Assembly: GCA_002694685.1 (NCBI GenBank)
Contig: NZMW01000001.1
Coordinates: forward strand, 1 to 64,000
Reading direction: 5' to 3'
Origin: Balneola sp.
Lineage (GTDB): Bacteria > Bacteroidota > Rhodothermia > Balneolales > Balneolaceae
DNA: 64,000 nt
The position numbers and the translations under genes were made by a program. Position 1 is the first letter of the stretch. The number at the start of each line of letters is the position of its first letter. The notes under the pieces were generated by a model that worked only from the letters and a program-made list of their open reading frames with translations, made no database searches and was not told where the DNA came from. Below are positions 8,523 to 17,374 of this stretch, piece after piece.

Positions 8523-10874
8523 TTAGTCTTCAGGAAGATTGAAATCTACATTAGAGCGATAATCACCTAAAAGGTGCTGGGAAAAATAATACCATTTTTG
8601 TCGTTCGAAATAAGACTGATATTGACCGAAGCCATGTCGGCGACCTGGTAAAATCATCATATCAAATCGTTTGCCAGCTTTAATAAGCTCATCGGCTAAA
8701 CGAAGAGTATTTGCCGGGTGCACATTGTTGTCAATGTTTCCGTGAACAAGTAGGAGGTGACCTTTGAGGTTCTTTGCCAAAGCTCCGTTGGTTTCAATAG
8801 GGCCGTCGAAAGTAACTTCTTCGCGTTCAACTTCCACGCTGTCTTCATTCATCTCTTTGATGGTCTTTGTAGTTCTCTTCACGCCATTATGCGTTTCACT
8901 CCACCAGTGATTGTACACGTTATTATCGTGGTTACCGGCAGAAGAGACAGCTACATCATAAAAATCTGGATAGGTTAACAGTGCAGCTGTACTCATAAAA
9001 CCACCGCCTGAATGACCAAAGATTCCAACCTTATTTTGATCAACAAAAGAATGTCGGGCAGCCAATTGCTCGATACCATATTTATTATCAGCAAGAGGGT
9101 AATCACGAAGATCACCATGGCCATACGTATGGTAGTAACGAGAGCGAACCGGACTACCACCGCGGTTACCAAATGCTACAACTACAAAGCCGAGTTGTGC
9201 CAAAGCCTGATTTCTACCGGTATATCCCTGCAGAGAGAAACTGGTTGGGAAAGGCTCTGTTTGTGGTCCTGGATATACATAGGAAATAATGGGGTAGGAT
9301 TTCGTTGAATCGAAATCGAATGGTTTCCACATTACACCATATAGATCGGTGGCACCATCGGCAGCTTTAATCTTAAATTCTTCTGGCGCTTCCCATCCAA
9401 TATTTTCAGCTTCAGTCATATCAACTTCCTGAAGTGTGAGGATGATTTTACCATTACGATCTCTTATAACAGATCTCGTCGGCATATCAACTCGTGAATA
9501 GTTATCAACGAAATAGTTGTCTTTGTCGGATTCAGAAACGCTATGGTCAGCATTTTCAGGAGTCAGATGTTTGAAGTTTGATCCATCAAAGCGAACACTG
9601 TATAAATGCTCGTAATATGGGTGATCGCCATCTCGGCCGTAACCTTCAAAGTAAATTGTTTGAGCTGAGGTATCTATTTTCACAATATCACCTACTACAA
9701 AATTTCCAGTAGTGATTCGGTTTTTAAGATTTCCATCAGAGTCATATCGGTACAATTGACCCCATCCGGTTCTTTCGCTCCACCAAATGTACTCTTCACC
9801 ATCGTTGATGATAGCCAAATCCTGGAAGCTCCAGTTAAAGTAGGGCTCGCTGGTTTCGCTGAGGAGAACTTCTGTTTCTCCGGTTTCAGTATTACCAATC
9901 AGGATATCAACTTTATCCGAAGTTCTGTTTTCGCGGTAGATATAGAGTTTGTCAGAAGGGGTAGATTTGTAATCTCCGGTTTGATGATTGCCATAATTAG
10001 CTCTCAGTTCCTGATCTTCCCACTTATCTGTATCCATGATCACCCGTTCACGGCTGGCAATATCAATCACTTCAACCTGAGGGATACCAATTTCTTCATC
10101 ACCGGGCATAGAATATTTATAGGTTTCTAAAGATGGTCTTTTGCCACCTACATTAATCACCCAAAGGTCTTCTACTTTACGGTCATCTGTACGGGTCAGA
10201 TAAATCTTACTCTCGTCATCAAAGAAGCTGACTCTTGCTCGTAATCTCTCATCACTTGTAGTGTCACTTTGGTCGGCCTGATAACTAAACCAGCGCTCAC
10301 CGTCTTCTGTAAGCTGAATCTCGGTACTGTCTTCATCATCACTTCGCATAATAAACAGGTTGTGATTTTTAGCGAATGCGATGTAAGTGCTGTCAGGAGA
10401 GTAGGTAGCCCATCGTTCTCGTTCCTCTGCTTCTAAAGAATCGCCTTTAACAAGATTGCTTCCATCTACGCTGTAAGTGAATTCAACACTGTCAATGTGG
10501 AATGTGAAAAGCTCTCGGTCAGTATCATAGTCAAAGCCGTCAAGATCCAGGTCTTTCGAATTGAAAGGCCGTTCAAAAATTTCAGTAAGCTGAGCCGCCA
10601 GATCTTCCTGATCAAAAAGAAGACGTTGAGAAGGTCGTTCGGCATTTACATAATACCAGTTTCTGCCTTGGTTGTTTTCATAGGTGTACCAAAAATTATT
10701 GGTGTCTTCAATCCATCGTGGAAAGACTGAAGTACTTCCAATTAATTTGTCCATTTTTTCGCCGGTAAAACGTTCGGCGGCCTCAAAATTTGCCTGTTGC
10801 GAAAACCCAACATTTGAGAAAAAAGCCACAAATAATATGGCTAAAAGAGAAGATTTAGTAAAAGTAGTATTCAT
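8523..10874 (-). CDS. S9 family prolyl peptidase (DPP4-like), paralog 2
   Basis: A 783-residue tandem paralog of the 6024-8372 product. It has a signal peptide with a hydrophobic core at about 8-22, ending near GFSQQA, then a DPPIV-type beta-propeller and an alpha/beta-hydrolase domain. The predicted triad is Ser622 (GHSGGG), Asp715 (HGNIDNNVHP) and His747 (RRHGFG). The two proteins differ mainly in the propeller (about 230-330), where the substrate entrance lies, which suggests diverged specificity. The tandem pair most simply reflects gene duplication. Both are probably involved in peptide scavenging. Confidence 0.92.
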   Translation of the reverse strand: MNTTFTKSSLLAILFVAFFSNVGFSQQANFEAAERFTGEKMDKLIGSTSVFPRWIEDTNNFWYTYENNQGRNWYYVNAERPSQRLLFDQEDLAAQLTEIFERPFNSKDLDLDGFDYDTDRELFTFHIDSVEFTYSVDGSNLVKGDSLEAEERERWATYSPDSTYIAFAKNHNLFIMRSDDEDSTEIQLTEDGERWFSYQADQSDTTSDERLRARVSFFDDESKIYLTRTDDRKVEDLWVINVGGKRPSLETYKYSMPGDEEIGIPQVEVIDIASRERVIMDTDKWEDQELRANYGNHQTGDYKSTPSDKLYIYRENRTSDKVDILIGNTETGETEVLLSETSEPYFNWSFQDLAIINDGEEYIWWSERTGWGQLYRYDSDGNLKNRITTGNFVVGDIVKIDTSAQTIYFEGYGRDGDHPYYEHLYSVRFDGSNFKHLTPENADHSVSESDKDNYFVDNYSRVDMPTRSVIRDRNGKIILTLQEVDMTEAENIGWEAPEEFKIKAADGATDLYGVMWKPFDFDSTKSYPIISYVYPGPQTEPFPTSFSLQGYTGRNQALAQLGFVVVAFGNRGGSPVRSRYYHTYGHGDLRDYPLADNKYGIEQLAARHSFVDQNKVGIFGHSGGGFMSTAALLTYPDFYDVAVSSAGNHDNNVYNHWWSETHNGVKRTTKTIKEMNEDSVEVEREEVTFDGPIETNGALAKNLKGHLLLVHGNIDNNVHPANTLRLADELIKAGKRFDMMILPGRRHGFGQYQSYFERQKWYYFSQHLLGDYRSNVDFNLPED

Positions 10875-10970
10875 AAAGTGACATTGATGTTTAGATTAGG
10901 TCTGAAATAAACGACTTAATTTTGTAAAACACTGTCATAAATAAGAGAGGGCAGAAGGCAAAGGCAGGTA

Positions 10971-11477
10971 TCAGTCAAGGTTTTGTTTCTGAGATTTGAA
11001 TTCCTCATCGTCAATTAAACCCTGTTGCCAAAGTCCGGTAAGGTATTCTAGCTGGTCCATAGAACCCGGGCTATATTTTGTTTCTCTGGGTTTGGTCTGC
11101 TTCTCAGCTTCAAGCCTTTTGAGTTCGGCTTCAATAGCTTTTTCAATTGAAGAACTGATCAATTCAGGATTTTCAAGGCCAATAAGCTCGACCTCTCTGC
11201 CTTGGGTTCTCAGCGTGACACTTCCTACACCAAATCTAAGATCTCCTGATCGTGCCTGCTTTATATCAACCAGATCAATGTTTTGGGATATATGCCCATC
11301 AGTAACTGTGATTTTACGATCAGTTATTTTATAAGAAATCCCGCTTCTTGTTTTGGAAGCTTTCCAGATAAAGTAGAAGCCAATTAAAATGGGTATTAAT
11401 AAAACCCCGAAAAAGTAATGCCAGAAAAAAGCTTTCCACGAGGGAGTGATAATGATTGATTTTTCGTTGTTGTTCAT
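10971..11477 (-). CDS. PH-like domain membrane protein with C-terminal SHOCT motif
   Basis: A 168-residue protein. A hydrophobic segment (about 13-38) precedes a bacterial PH-like domain (about 48-105: YKITDRKITVTDG, then LRFGVGSVTLRTQG). A short charged linker leads to a C-terminal SHOCT motif (about 145-168: LTGLWQQGLIDDEEFKSQKQ). SHOCT is a short alpha-helical oligomerisation motif, and bPH proteins are generally membrane-associated with unknown roles. The gene is divergent from the ccm cluster with 96 bp between start codons; no functional link is established. Confidence 0.75.
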   Translation of the reverse strand: MNNNEKSIIITPSWKAFFWHYFFGVLLIPILIGFYFIWKASKTRSGISYKITDRKITVTDGHISQNIDLVDIKQARSGDLRFGVGSVTLRTQGREVELIGLENPELISSSIEKAIEAELKRLEAEKQTKPRETKYSPGSMDQLEYLTGLWQQGLIDDEEFKSQKQNLD

Positions 11478-11515
11478 GTCAAATTTTACAGATTATATCC
11501 TCAAATTATCGGTTG

Positions 11516-11523
11516 TAAATTTG
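11516..11523 (+). promoter_or_regulatory. Possible Bacteroidota-type -7 element for the ccm operon
   Basis: TAAATTTG matches the TAnnTTTG consensus of Bacteroidota primary-sigma promoters and lies 50 bp before the ccmC start. No clear TTTG at the -33 position was seen, so support is partial. Confidence 0.35.
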
Positions 11524-11573
11524 TATATTTTACACCGTAAAACGTAGCCATAGTTAATAAAATTCGAATACTT

Positions 11574-12230
11574 TTGAAAACCTGGAAATACGTAGTAGCC
11601 GTCTGGATGACTTTAGTTATTGCCGGCGGATTTTTAATCGAAATTCCTGACATCCCAATTCTCGAACAAACGGCACGGAATATCTTTTTCCACGTTCCCA
11701 TGTGGATGACTATGTTTTTCATGTTTATAATCAGCTTTTGGTATAGCATCCAATATCTGAATGAGCCGAACATGGAGTTCGATATCAAAGCCTCTTCGGC
11801 TGCTTCTGTGGGTGTAGCATTTGGGATTTGTGGTCTGCTGACTGGCTCACTGTGGGCACGGTTTACCTGGGGCTCCTGGTGGACATTTGCTGAACCCAAA
11901 ATGAACCTTGCAGCACTCGCAATGATGATATATGTGGCTTATTTTGTGTTGCGCTCGGCTTTTGATGATCAGGATAAACGCGCAAAATTATCAGCTGTTT
12001 ATAATATTTTCGCTGTCACTACCATTCCTTTTTTGTTGTATGTGGTTCCGCGCCAGCTAACAAGCTTGCATCCCGGGGCCGACGGTAATCCGGCTTTTAG
12101 CGAGATAACAGCCGCTGAACTTCGTTATATTCTATATCCGGCCTTCATTGGATTCATTGCAATGTCGTTCTGGATTTATGATGTCGTTCATCGATATAAA
12201 AAGGTTCAATTCGAGATTGAGAATTCGTAA
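11574..12230 (+). CDS. ccmC: Cytochrome c biogenesis heme-handling protein CcmC (CcsA/CcmC family)
   Basis: A 218-residue, six-helix inner-membrane protein of the heme-handling family that loads heme onto CcmE in system I cytochrome c maturation. Conserved histidines flank the tryptophan-rich segment: H40 (FFHVPMW) and H166 (SLHPG). The WWD-equivalent segment at 99-110 reads WGSWWTFAEPKM, not the common WxWD form, so the aspartate is replaced by FAE. The start is TTG at 11574, which places the first helix correctly. It is followed by ccmD-, ccmE- and ccmF-like genes, which fixes its identity. No ccmA or ccmB is adjacent; a ccmB lies at 35 kb. Confidence 0.85.
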   Translation: MKTWKYVVAVWMTLVIAGGFLIEIPDIPILEQTARNIFFHVPMWMTMFFMFIISFWYSIQYLNEPNMEFDIKASSAASVGVAFGICGLLTGSLWARFTWGSWWTFAEPKMNLAALAMMIYVAYFVLRSAFDDQDKRAKLSAVYNIFAVTTIPFLLYVVPRQLTSLHPGADGNPAFSEITAAELRYILYPAFIGFIAMSFWIYDVVHRYKKVQFEIENS

Positions 12231-12259
12231 CTTTATCATTCGAAAAGAATTAGAAATTA

Positions 12260-12502
12260 ATGCAAGAAAATTCACTCGCTGCCGTTGATACGCTGACCCA
12301 ATCTTACTCTAACAATTGGAGTGGGGCTCCGGGTGCAGAAGAAGCTGGAGCATTTATTCAATTTATGTCATCAAACGAACTTATATATGTAGTGCTGGGA
12401 GTAAGCCTGATAATCTGGGCGGTACTTCTATTCTTTCTTTTCCGTGTAGATAAGAAAGTGAGTAAACTGGAAGAACAAATTCAATCATCTAAAGAAGCAT
12501 GA
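12260..12502 (+). CDS. ccmD: CcmD-like small membrane protein
   Basis: An 80-residue protein with a single transmembrane helix (about 37-60, ELIYVVLGVSLIIWAVLLFFLF) followed by a charged coiled tail (VDKKVSKLEEQIQ). This matches the size and topology of CcmD, which stabilises the CcmC-CcmE heme complex. Sequence similarity in the family is weak, so the call rests on the position between ccmC and ccmE. Its stop overlaps the ccmE start by four bases. Confidence 0.65.
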   Translation: MQENSLAAVDTLTQSYSNNWSGAPGAEEAGAFIQFMSSNELIYVVLGVSLIIWAVLLFFLFRVDKKVSKLEEQIQSSKEA

Positions 12503-12894
12503 AACCGAAACTGATTATTGGAATCGTAGCTATTGTTGGTTTTACCTCGTTGTTGATGTACAACTTCGGTGAGAGCATAAGTACTTATACCACCTTTGAA
12601 GGTGCTTCAGAAATGGGCAGTGCCCATATTCCCGGAACATGGGATGCTGATAAGGGAGCCGAATTCTCATTAGAAACTAAAAAATTCATCTTCTACATGA
12701 AGGATGAAGACGGCGTTTCTAAAAAAGTAGTCTATCCTAAACCTAAGCCAAACAACTTTGAACAAGCTGATCAATTGGTGGTGATTGGGGAGATGAAAGG
12801 TGATACCTTTTACGCAAATGAGATGCTAATGAAGTGTCCGTCTAAGTACAACGATGCCGATCCAAGTCAATTTAGTGAAGCTGCTCAGGGATAA
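12499..12894 (+). CDS. ccmE: Cytochrome c-type biogenesis heme chaperone CcmE, CxxxY type
   Basis: A 131-residue protein with an N-terminal signal anchor (about 4-21) and an OB-fold periplasmic domain (about 30-115). CcmE binds heme covalently and passes it to the CcmF/H lyase. In the common type the heme ligand is His in HxxxY. Here the aligned motif after the NEMLMK strand is C113-P-S-K-Y117, so the histidine is replaced by cysteine. CxxxY variants are known in some archaea and sulfate reducers. The gene overlaps ccmD (ATGA) and is 8 bp from ccmF. Confidence 0.88.
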   Translation: MKPKLIIGIVAIVGFTSLLMYNFGESISTYTTFEGASEMGSAHIPGTWDADKGAEFSLETKKFIFYMKDEDGVSKKVVYPKPKPNNFEQADQLVVIGEMKGDTFYANEMLMKCPSKYNDADPSQFSEAAQG

Positions 12895-12902
12895 CTGTCT
12901 TT

Positions 12903-15404
12903 ATGTTAGGAATTATAGGTAAAATCCTGATCTCCGCCTCCTTTGTCACATCTTTGGCGGCTATGATCTTTTATTTCATTTCAGCCAACCGCGATCAAGA
13001 AAGTACATTGAGAGCCGGAAACTGGCTATTTGCTGCCAAGACCACTTTTCTTGTAGCAGCTTCTGGAATTTTAGTGTATCTGATTTTTCAGCACCAATTC
13101 CAGTATTACTATGTGTTCAATTACACTAGCCTTGACTTGGCTCCGCGCTACCTTTGGTCTGCGTTTTATGGGGGACAAGAGGGCAGCTTTATGCTCTGGA
13201 TTCTCTTTACCGCGTTCTTTGGTTTTGGGTTGATGAAGTGGACCCGGAAACCCTACAAAGCTCCGGTTCTTTTCTTTCTTACACTGACTCAGGTATTTTT
13301 ACTTTCAATGTTACTGGGATGGGATATATTTGGCCTGAAATTAGGTGCTTCTCCATTTAGAACCATAGCAGAGGAAATGCCAAATGCGCCGTTCCTGCAA
13401 TCCAATCCGGATTTCATTCCAAATGACGGTAGTGGTTTAAATGACTTGTTGAAAAGCCCCTGGATGATGATTCATCCTCCGATTCTATTTGTGGGTTTTG
13501 CTATGATGACCATTCCTTATTGCTTTGCGATGGCAGCCTTATGGAAGCAGAAATACAACGAATGGATTGGTCCTGCTTTACCGTGGACGCTTAGTGCTAA
13601 CGTTTCATTGTTGACAGCGATTTTTCTTGGAGGATATTGGGCCTATGTCACGCTTTCCTTTGGTGGATATTGGGCTTGGGATCCGGTTGAAAATGCCTCA
13701 TTGGTTCCATGGCTGATTGGTACAGCTGGAATTCATACCATGATTATTCAGCGGAAAAGTTCAGTGGCTCAAAAGTCATCTATTTTATTCGCGATACTGG
13801 CATACGTGGCTGTAGTGTACGAAACATTTTTAACCCGCTCGGGGATTTTGGGGAGTTCTTCCGTTCACAGCTTTGTGGATTTAGGATTATATAATCAGTT
13901 GCTCGCATTCATGCTTGTGGTAACGGGAGTAGGACTGGGTCTATTCTTCTGGAGATACAAGGAAATGCCTTCACCGGAAAAAGAGGCTAAGATTTTAAGC
14001 CGTGAATTCATGACGGTAACAGGGGCAATGCTCCTTTTAATTTTAGGTCTCGTCATTATACTTGGGACAAGCTCGCCGATTTTAGGAAAGTTATTTGTTG
14101 AGAACCCAACTCCTCCTGAAATAAGTTTTTATAACGACTGGAGCATGCCGATCGTAATGATTATGGCCATTTTTACGGTTCTGGGTCAATACCTGTTCTG
14201 GAAAAAATACGATGCTGAAACTTTGGCATCCGCGCTTATCAATCCGCTTTTGGTTACCAGTGTTGTTACCGTTGTTTCCATAATTTTAGGTGATGTTCGG
14301 AATCTGTATTACATGGTTTATTTGTTTTGCGGATACTTTGCTGTATTTGGAAATGCGTGGGTGCTTGTTCGGTTAACGTTCAAGAATCCAAAACTAATTG
14401 GAGGGTCTCTGACTCACATTGGCTTTGGGTTACTGTTGGTTGGAATCCTGGCTTCATCAGCCTACAACTCGGTACTGGTTGATCAGAAAACAGCGAACTA
14501 TAATGTAGCTGTAGAGCAGGGTGAGGTTATGGATGAACAAGGCTTTAAAGTCACTCAGAAAGAAGAAATGCTGTTGCTTAATCTGGACGAACCGGTCATC
14601 GTTGATAACAGATACGCCGTGACTTATGAAGGATACGAGCTCGATAATACAATCAGAAGAGGGCAGCAGACATACAGGATTAAGTTTGAGCCAATTGATG
14701 GCGGTAAACCATTTTACATGAATCCGGAAGTGTACCCGATGCTAACTACCTCTACAGCTGAGAATATCCAATGGTCCGTTGACCCGGATGTGAGAACCGG
14801 TTTACTCAGCGATATCTATTTATATGTTGGCGGAAGTTCATATGTGCAGGAGCAAAACGATCAGGCTCAGAAGAATCGGCAAATGATGCAAAATGCTTCT
14901 GCTCAGGACACGGTTTCTGCAGAAGAACCTAATGTTCAGAAAATGAATTTAAATCCCGGGCAGACAGCTGACATCGGGAAGTTTAAAATTCGGTTTGTTA
15001 ATTACGCCCGAACAGACAGCTCAGAACTTCCTCCAAACACTACCATAGGTGTACGTGCCGAAGTCGAGCTTATTCATCCCGCAAGTGATAGGGTTATCAC
15101 TTTAGAGCCTTTATTCGCAGTGTACAGTCAGGATGGACAAAGTTATATTTACTCGCCTCCGGCTAGGGTTCCTGATTTTGATCTTGAATTCCAGTTCACT
15201 GAAATCAACCCGCAAGAAAACAGCATAGAACTTACCGTTACCGGACTCGAAGAAGAGTATGAACCGGAATGGGTGCTCATTGTTGCAGACGAGAAACCAT
15301 TTATTTCCGTTGTATGGTTGGGCACGTTTATTCTCATGGCTGGATTTAGCATTTCTATTTTCCGACATTGGGGACGTGAGAAGGAGAAAAACACAGAATC
15401 CTAA
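12903..15404 (+). CDS. ccmF: Heme lyase CcmF, cytochrome c-type biogenesis
   Basis: An 833-residue polytopic inner-membrane protein that forms the heme lyase attaching heme to apocytochrome c. The tryptophan-rich motif SFGGYWAWDPVENASLVPW lies at 252-270, with the conserved MIHPPILF (H191) and TFLTRSGILGSSSVHSF downstream. About 15 membrane spans are followed by a large periplasmic domain (about 520-795) and a final helix, longer than the E. coli protein (about 650) and typical of Bacteroidota-type CcmF. It follows ccmE by 8 bp and is the last clear ccm gene; ccmG, ccmH and ccmI were not found nearby. Confidence 0.92.
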   Translation: MLGIIGKILISASFVTSLAAMIFYFISANRDQESTLRAGNWLFAAKTTFLVAASGILVYLIFQHQFQYYYVFNYTSLDLAPRYLWSAFYGGQEGSFMLWILFTAFFGFGLMKWTRKPYKAPVLFFLTLTQVFLLSMLLGWDIFGLKLGASPFRTIAEEMPNAPFLQSNPDFIPNDGSGLNDLLKSPWMMIHPPILFVGFAMMTIPYCFAMAALWKQKYNEWIGPALPWTLSANVSLLTAIFLGGYWAYVTLSFGGYWAWDPVENASLVPWLIGTAGIHTMIIQRKSSVAQKSSILFAILAYVAVVYETFLTRSGILGSSSVHSFVDLGLYNQLLAFMLVVTGVGLGLFFWRYKEMPSPEKEAKILSREFMTVTGAMLLLILGLVIILGTSSPILGKLFVENPTPPEISFYNDWSMPIVMIMAIFTVLGQYLFWKKYDAETLASALINPLLVTSVVTVVSIILGDVRNLYYMVYLFCGYFAVFGNAWVLVRLTFKNPKLIGGSLTHIGFGLLLVGILASSAYNSVLVDQKTANYNVAVEQGEVMDEQGFKVTQKEEMLLLNLDEPVIVDNRYAVTYEGYELDNTIRRGQQTYRIKFEPIDGGKPFYMNPEVYPMLTTSTAENIQWSVDPDVRTGLLSDIYLYVGGSSYVQEQNDQAQKNRQMMQNASAQDTVSAEEPNVQKMNLNPGQTADIGKFKIRFVNYARTDSSELPPNTTIGVRAEVELIHPASDRVITLEPLFAVYSQDGQSYIYSPPARVPDFDLEFQFTEINPQENSIELTVTGLEEEYEPEWVLIVADEKPFISVVWLGTFILMAGFSISIFRHWGREKEKNTES

Positions 15405-15415
15405 AAAACTGAATT

Positions 15416-16111
15416 ATGAACTATTCGAAGTTTAAGAAAGTCACTTCTTCATTGAATGTTCAATGTTCAGTGTTCATTATTTTATTCGCTGTAATATTCA
15501 GTCCTGGTGTTGAAGCTCAGGTTCAAACAAAAGAAGACTCACCATCACCAAGAGGAGCTTTTTTGCGCTCCTTAGTAGTTCCGGGCTGGGGACATTATTA
15601 TGCTGAAAATGATAATTGGAACCGTGGTAAATACCACCTGGCCGGCGAAGTAGTTTTAGTACTTTCTTACTTTGGATTGGACGCCCGCGCGAACTATCTC
15701 GAGAACGATTACTACACCTTTGCCAGTGCCAAGGCTAATACCAACCTTGAAGGCAAGTCAAGGCAGTATATATTAGCGGTTGGTAATTATAATAACCTTG
15801 CCGCCTATAATGATGCTCAGCTAAGAACCCGTAATTGGGACCAAGTCTTTCCAGAAACTCAGGAATTTAACTGGAATTGGGAAAGCACTGAACTTCGCTT
15901 TCAGTATCAGGATGCACGTGAAAGGGTAGAACGAAGCCGAAGCCAACTTCCAACCTTAGTTTCTTTAATGGTCGTAAATAGACTGGTAAGTGGATTGAGT
16001 GCTTTCATTCATGCCCGGGACCTTTCCCAGAATATTCCGGAAGCCAGTTTTACGTATGTAAATACATTCGGTCAGCCGGGTGTAACAGCTAATCTTCGAT
16101 TTAACTTTTAG
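15416..16111 (+). CDS. DUF5683 family membrane protein
   Basis: A 231-residue protein with an N-terminal hydrophobic signal (about 15-34) and a DUF5683 domain beginning GAFLRSLVVPGWGHYYAENDNWNRGKYH, typical of this Bacteroidota family. A second hydrophobic segment lies at about 75-85. The C terminus (TANLRFNF) ends in alternating residues as in outer-membrane proteins. Function unknown. Positions 15451-15477, coding for SLNVQCSVF within the signal region, are a copy of the GAATGTTC-type intergenic repeat, so the repeat appears to have been built into the gene. It is 11 bp after ccmF. Confidence 0.75.
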   Translation: MNYSKFKKVTSSLNVQCSVFIILFAVIFSPGVEAQVQTKEDSPSPRGAFLRSLVVPGWGHYYAENDNWNRGKYHLAGEVVLVLSYFGLDARANYLENDYYTFASAKANTNLEGKSRQYILAVGNYNNLAAYNDAQLRTRNWDQVFPETQEFNWNWESTELRFQYQDARERVERSRSQLPTLVSLMVVNRLVSGLSAFIHARDLSQNIPEASFTYVNTFGQPGVTANLRFNF

Positions 16112-16259
16112 AAAATTTTGGATTTTATGCTTTTCAGAAGCAATAATTCCGTCTTGAATTCTGAAATGAATTTTTTCTAAAAAGGAACTCCAGCGCCTTG
16201 AAAAACGCTTCCAAAAGCCCTAACCTGACAAAAATTCAAATCAAAAGTAATAGGATATA

Positions 16260-17114
16260 ATGGACGTTAAGAAAGTAGCCGTAATTGGCGGTGGAACGAT
16301 GGGAAATGGCATTGCACACGTATTTGCTATGAATGGGTTTTCTGTTAATCTCATTGAGACTAAACAAGAGTTCGCTGATCGCGCGGTCGGAACTATTGAG
16401 AAGAACCTCGACCGAATGGTGAAAAAGGAAAAGATTGATGAAGCTAAGAAGTCATCCACACTCGATAGCATTACTGTTTTTCTGGATATTGCTGAAGGTG
16501 TTAAAGATGCTGACCTCGTAGTAGAAGCCGTTCCCGAGAATCTAGATATCAAAAAGTCTGTGTGGCAACAAGTTGATGAAGCTGCTCCTGATCATGCAAT
16601 TTTTGGTTCAAACACATCTTCTATTTCCATTACCAAGCTAGCCGCTCTTACTTCTCGCCCGGAGAAATTTATTGGGATGCATTTCTTTAATCCTGTTCCG
16701 GTGATGAAGCTGGTAGAAATTGTTAAAGGACTTCAAACGGATGACGCTACTTACGAACTAGTTGAAATGACTTCTGAGAAACTCAACAAAGTTCCAGTTC
16801 CAGTAAACGATGCTCCCGGATTTGTTAGCAATCGCGTGCTGATGCCCATGATTAACGAAGCAATTTTTTGTGTCGGCGAAGGAGTGGCAACAGCAGAGAA
16901 CGTAGATGAGGTGATGAAGCTCGGTATGGCTCACCCAATGGGACCTCTTCGGTTAGCTGACTTTATTGGGCTAGATGTATGCCTTGATATTTTAAATGTG
17001 CTATACGAAGGATTTAAAGACCCTAAATACCGCCCAGCTCCATTGCTTGTTAAAATGGTTGATGCCGGTAAACTCGGTAACAAAACCGGCGAAGGGTTTT
17101 ATAAGTACGACTAG
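16260..17114 (+). CDS. 3-hydroxybutyryl-CoA / 3-hydroxyacyl-CoA dehydrogenase
   Basis: A 284-residue NAD-dependent enzyme oxidising (S)-3-hydroxyacyl-CoA to 3-ketoacyl-CoA. The Rossmann signature VIGGGTMGNGIA is at 9-20, the active-site Ser region SNTSS at 117-121, and the catalytic His is in GMHFFNPVPVMKLVEIV (H141). The length matches the short-chain PaaH/Hbd type without an enoyl-CoA hydratase domain. It is a single gene between repeats, with no other beta-oxidation genes in view. It is likely cytosolic; acyl-chain preference cannot be told. Confidence 0.9.
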   Translation: MDVKKVAVIGGGTMGNGIAHVFAMNGFSVNLIETKQEFADRAVGTIEKNLDRMVKKEKIDEAKKSSTLDSITVFLDIAEGVKDADLVVEAVPENLDIKKSVWQQVDEAAPDHAIFGSNTSSISITKLAALTSRPEKFIGMHFFNPVPVMKLVEIVKGLQTDDATYELVEMTSEKLNKVPVPVNDAPGFVSNRVLMPMINEAIFCVGEGVATAENVDEVMKLGMAHPMGPLRLADFIGLDVCLDILNVLYEGFKDPKYRPAPLLVKMVDAGKLGNKTGEGFYKYD

Positions 17115-17190
17115 AAAATTACTTGATCAAAGTGGTAACGAATCAATCTGCACCTATAGCTTAACGAAGTAATTTATAAGTAAAAAGTCG

Positions 17191-17341
17191 GTCATCGCGA
17201 GGAGTATATTTACCTAAAGTTGGGCAACATTGCCATTCGACGTGGCGATCTTCTTAATCTATTTGGGATGTTTATTCTGGTAGATTGCCGCGTCGTTATA
17301 ATTCGCAAGCATACTTACAAATCTGGGCTCCTCGCAATGAC
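17191..17341. repeat. Solitary diverged copy C of the palindromic repeat
   Basis: Ends GTCATCGCGAGG (17191-17202) and CCTCGCAATGAC (17330-17341) match the copies around the GIY-YIG gene. Inner arms CGACGTGGCGATCT (17238-17251) and AGATTGCCGCGTCG (17282-17295) pair almost fully, with G-T pairs. The rest of the sequence has diverged. It fills the gap between two convergent genes and has no nuclease gene beside it. Confidence 0.85.
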
Positions 17342-17374
17342 ATGTGTATTTTTACTAGGCAAGGATCAAAAGGC

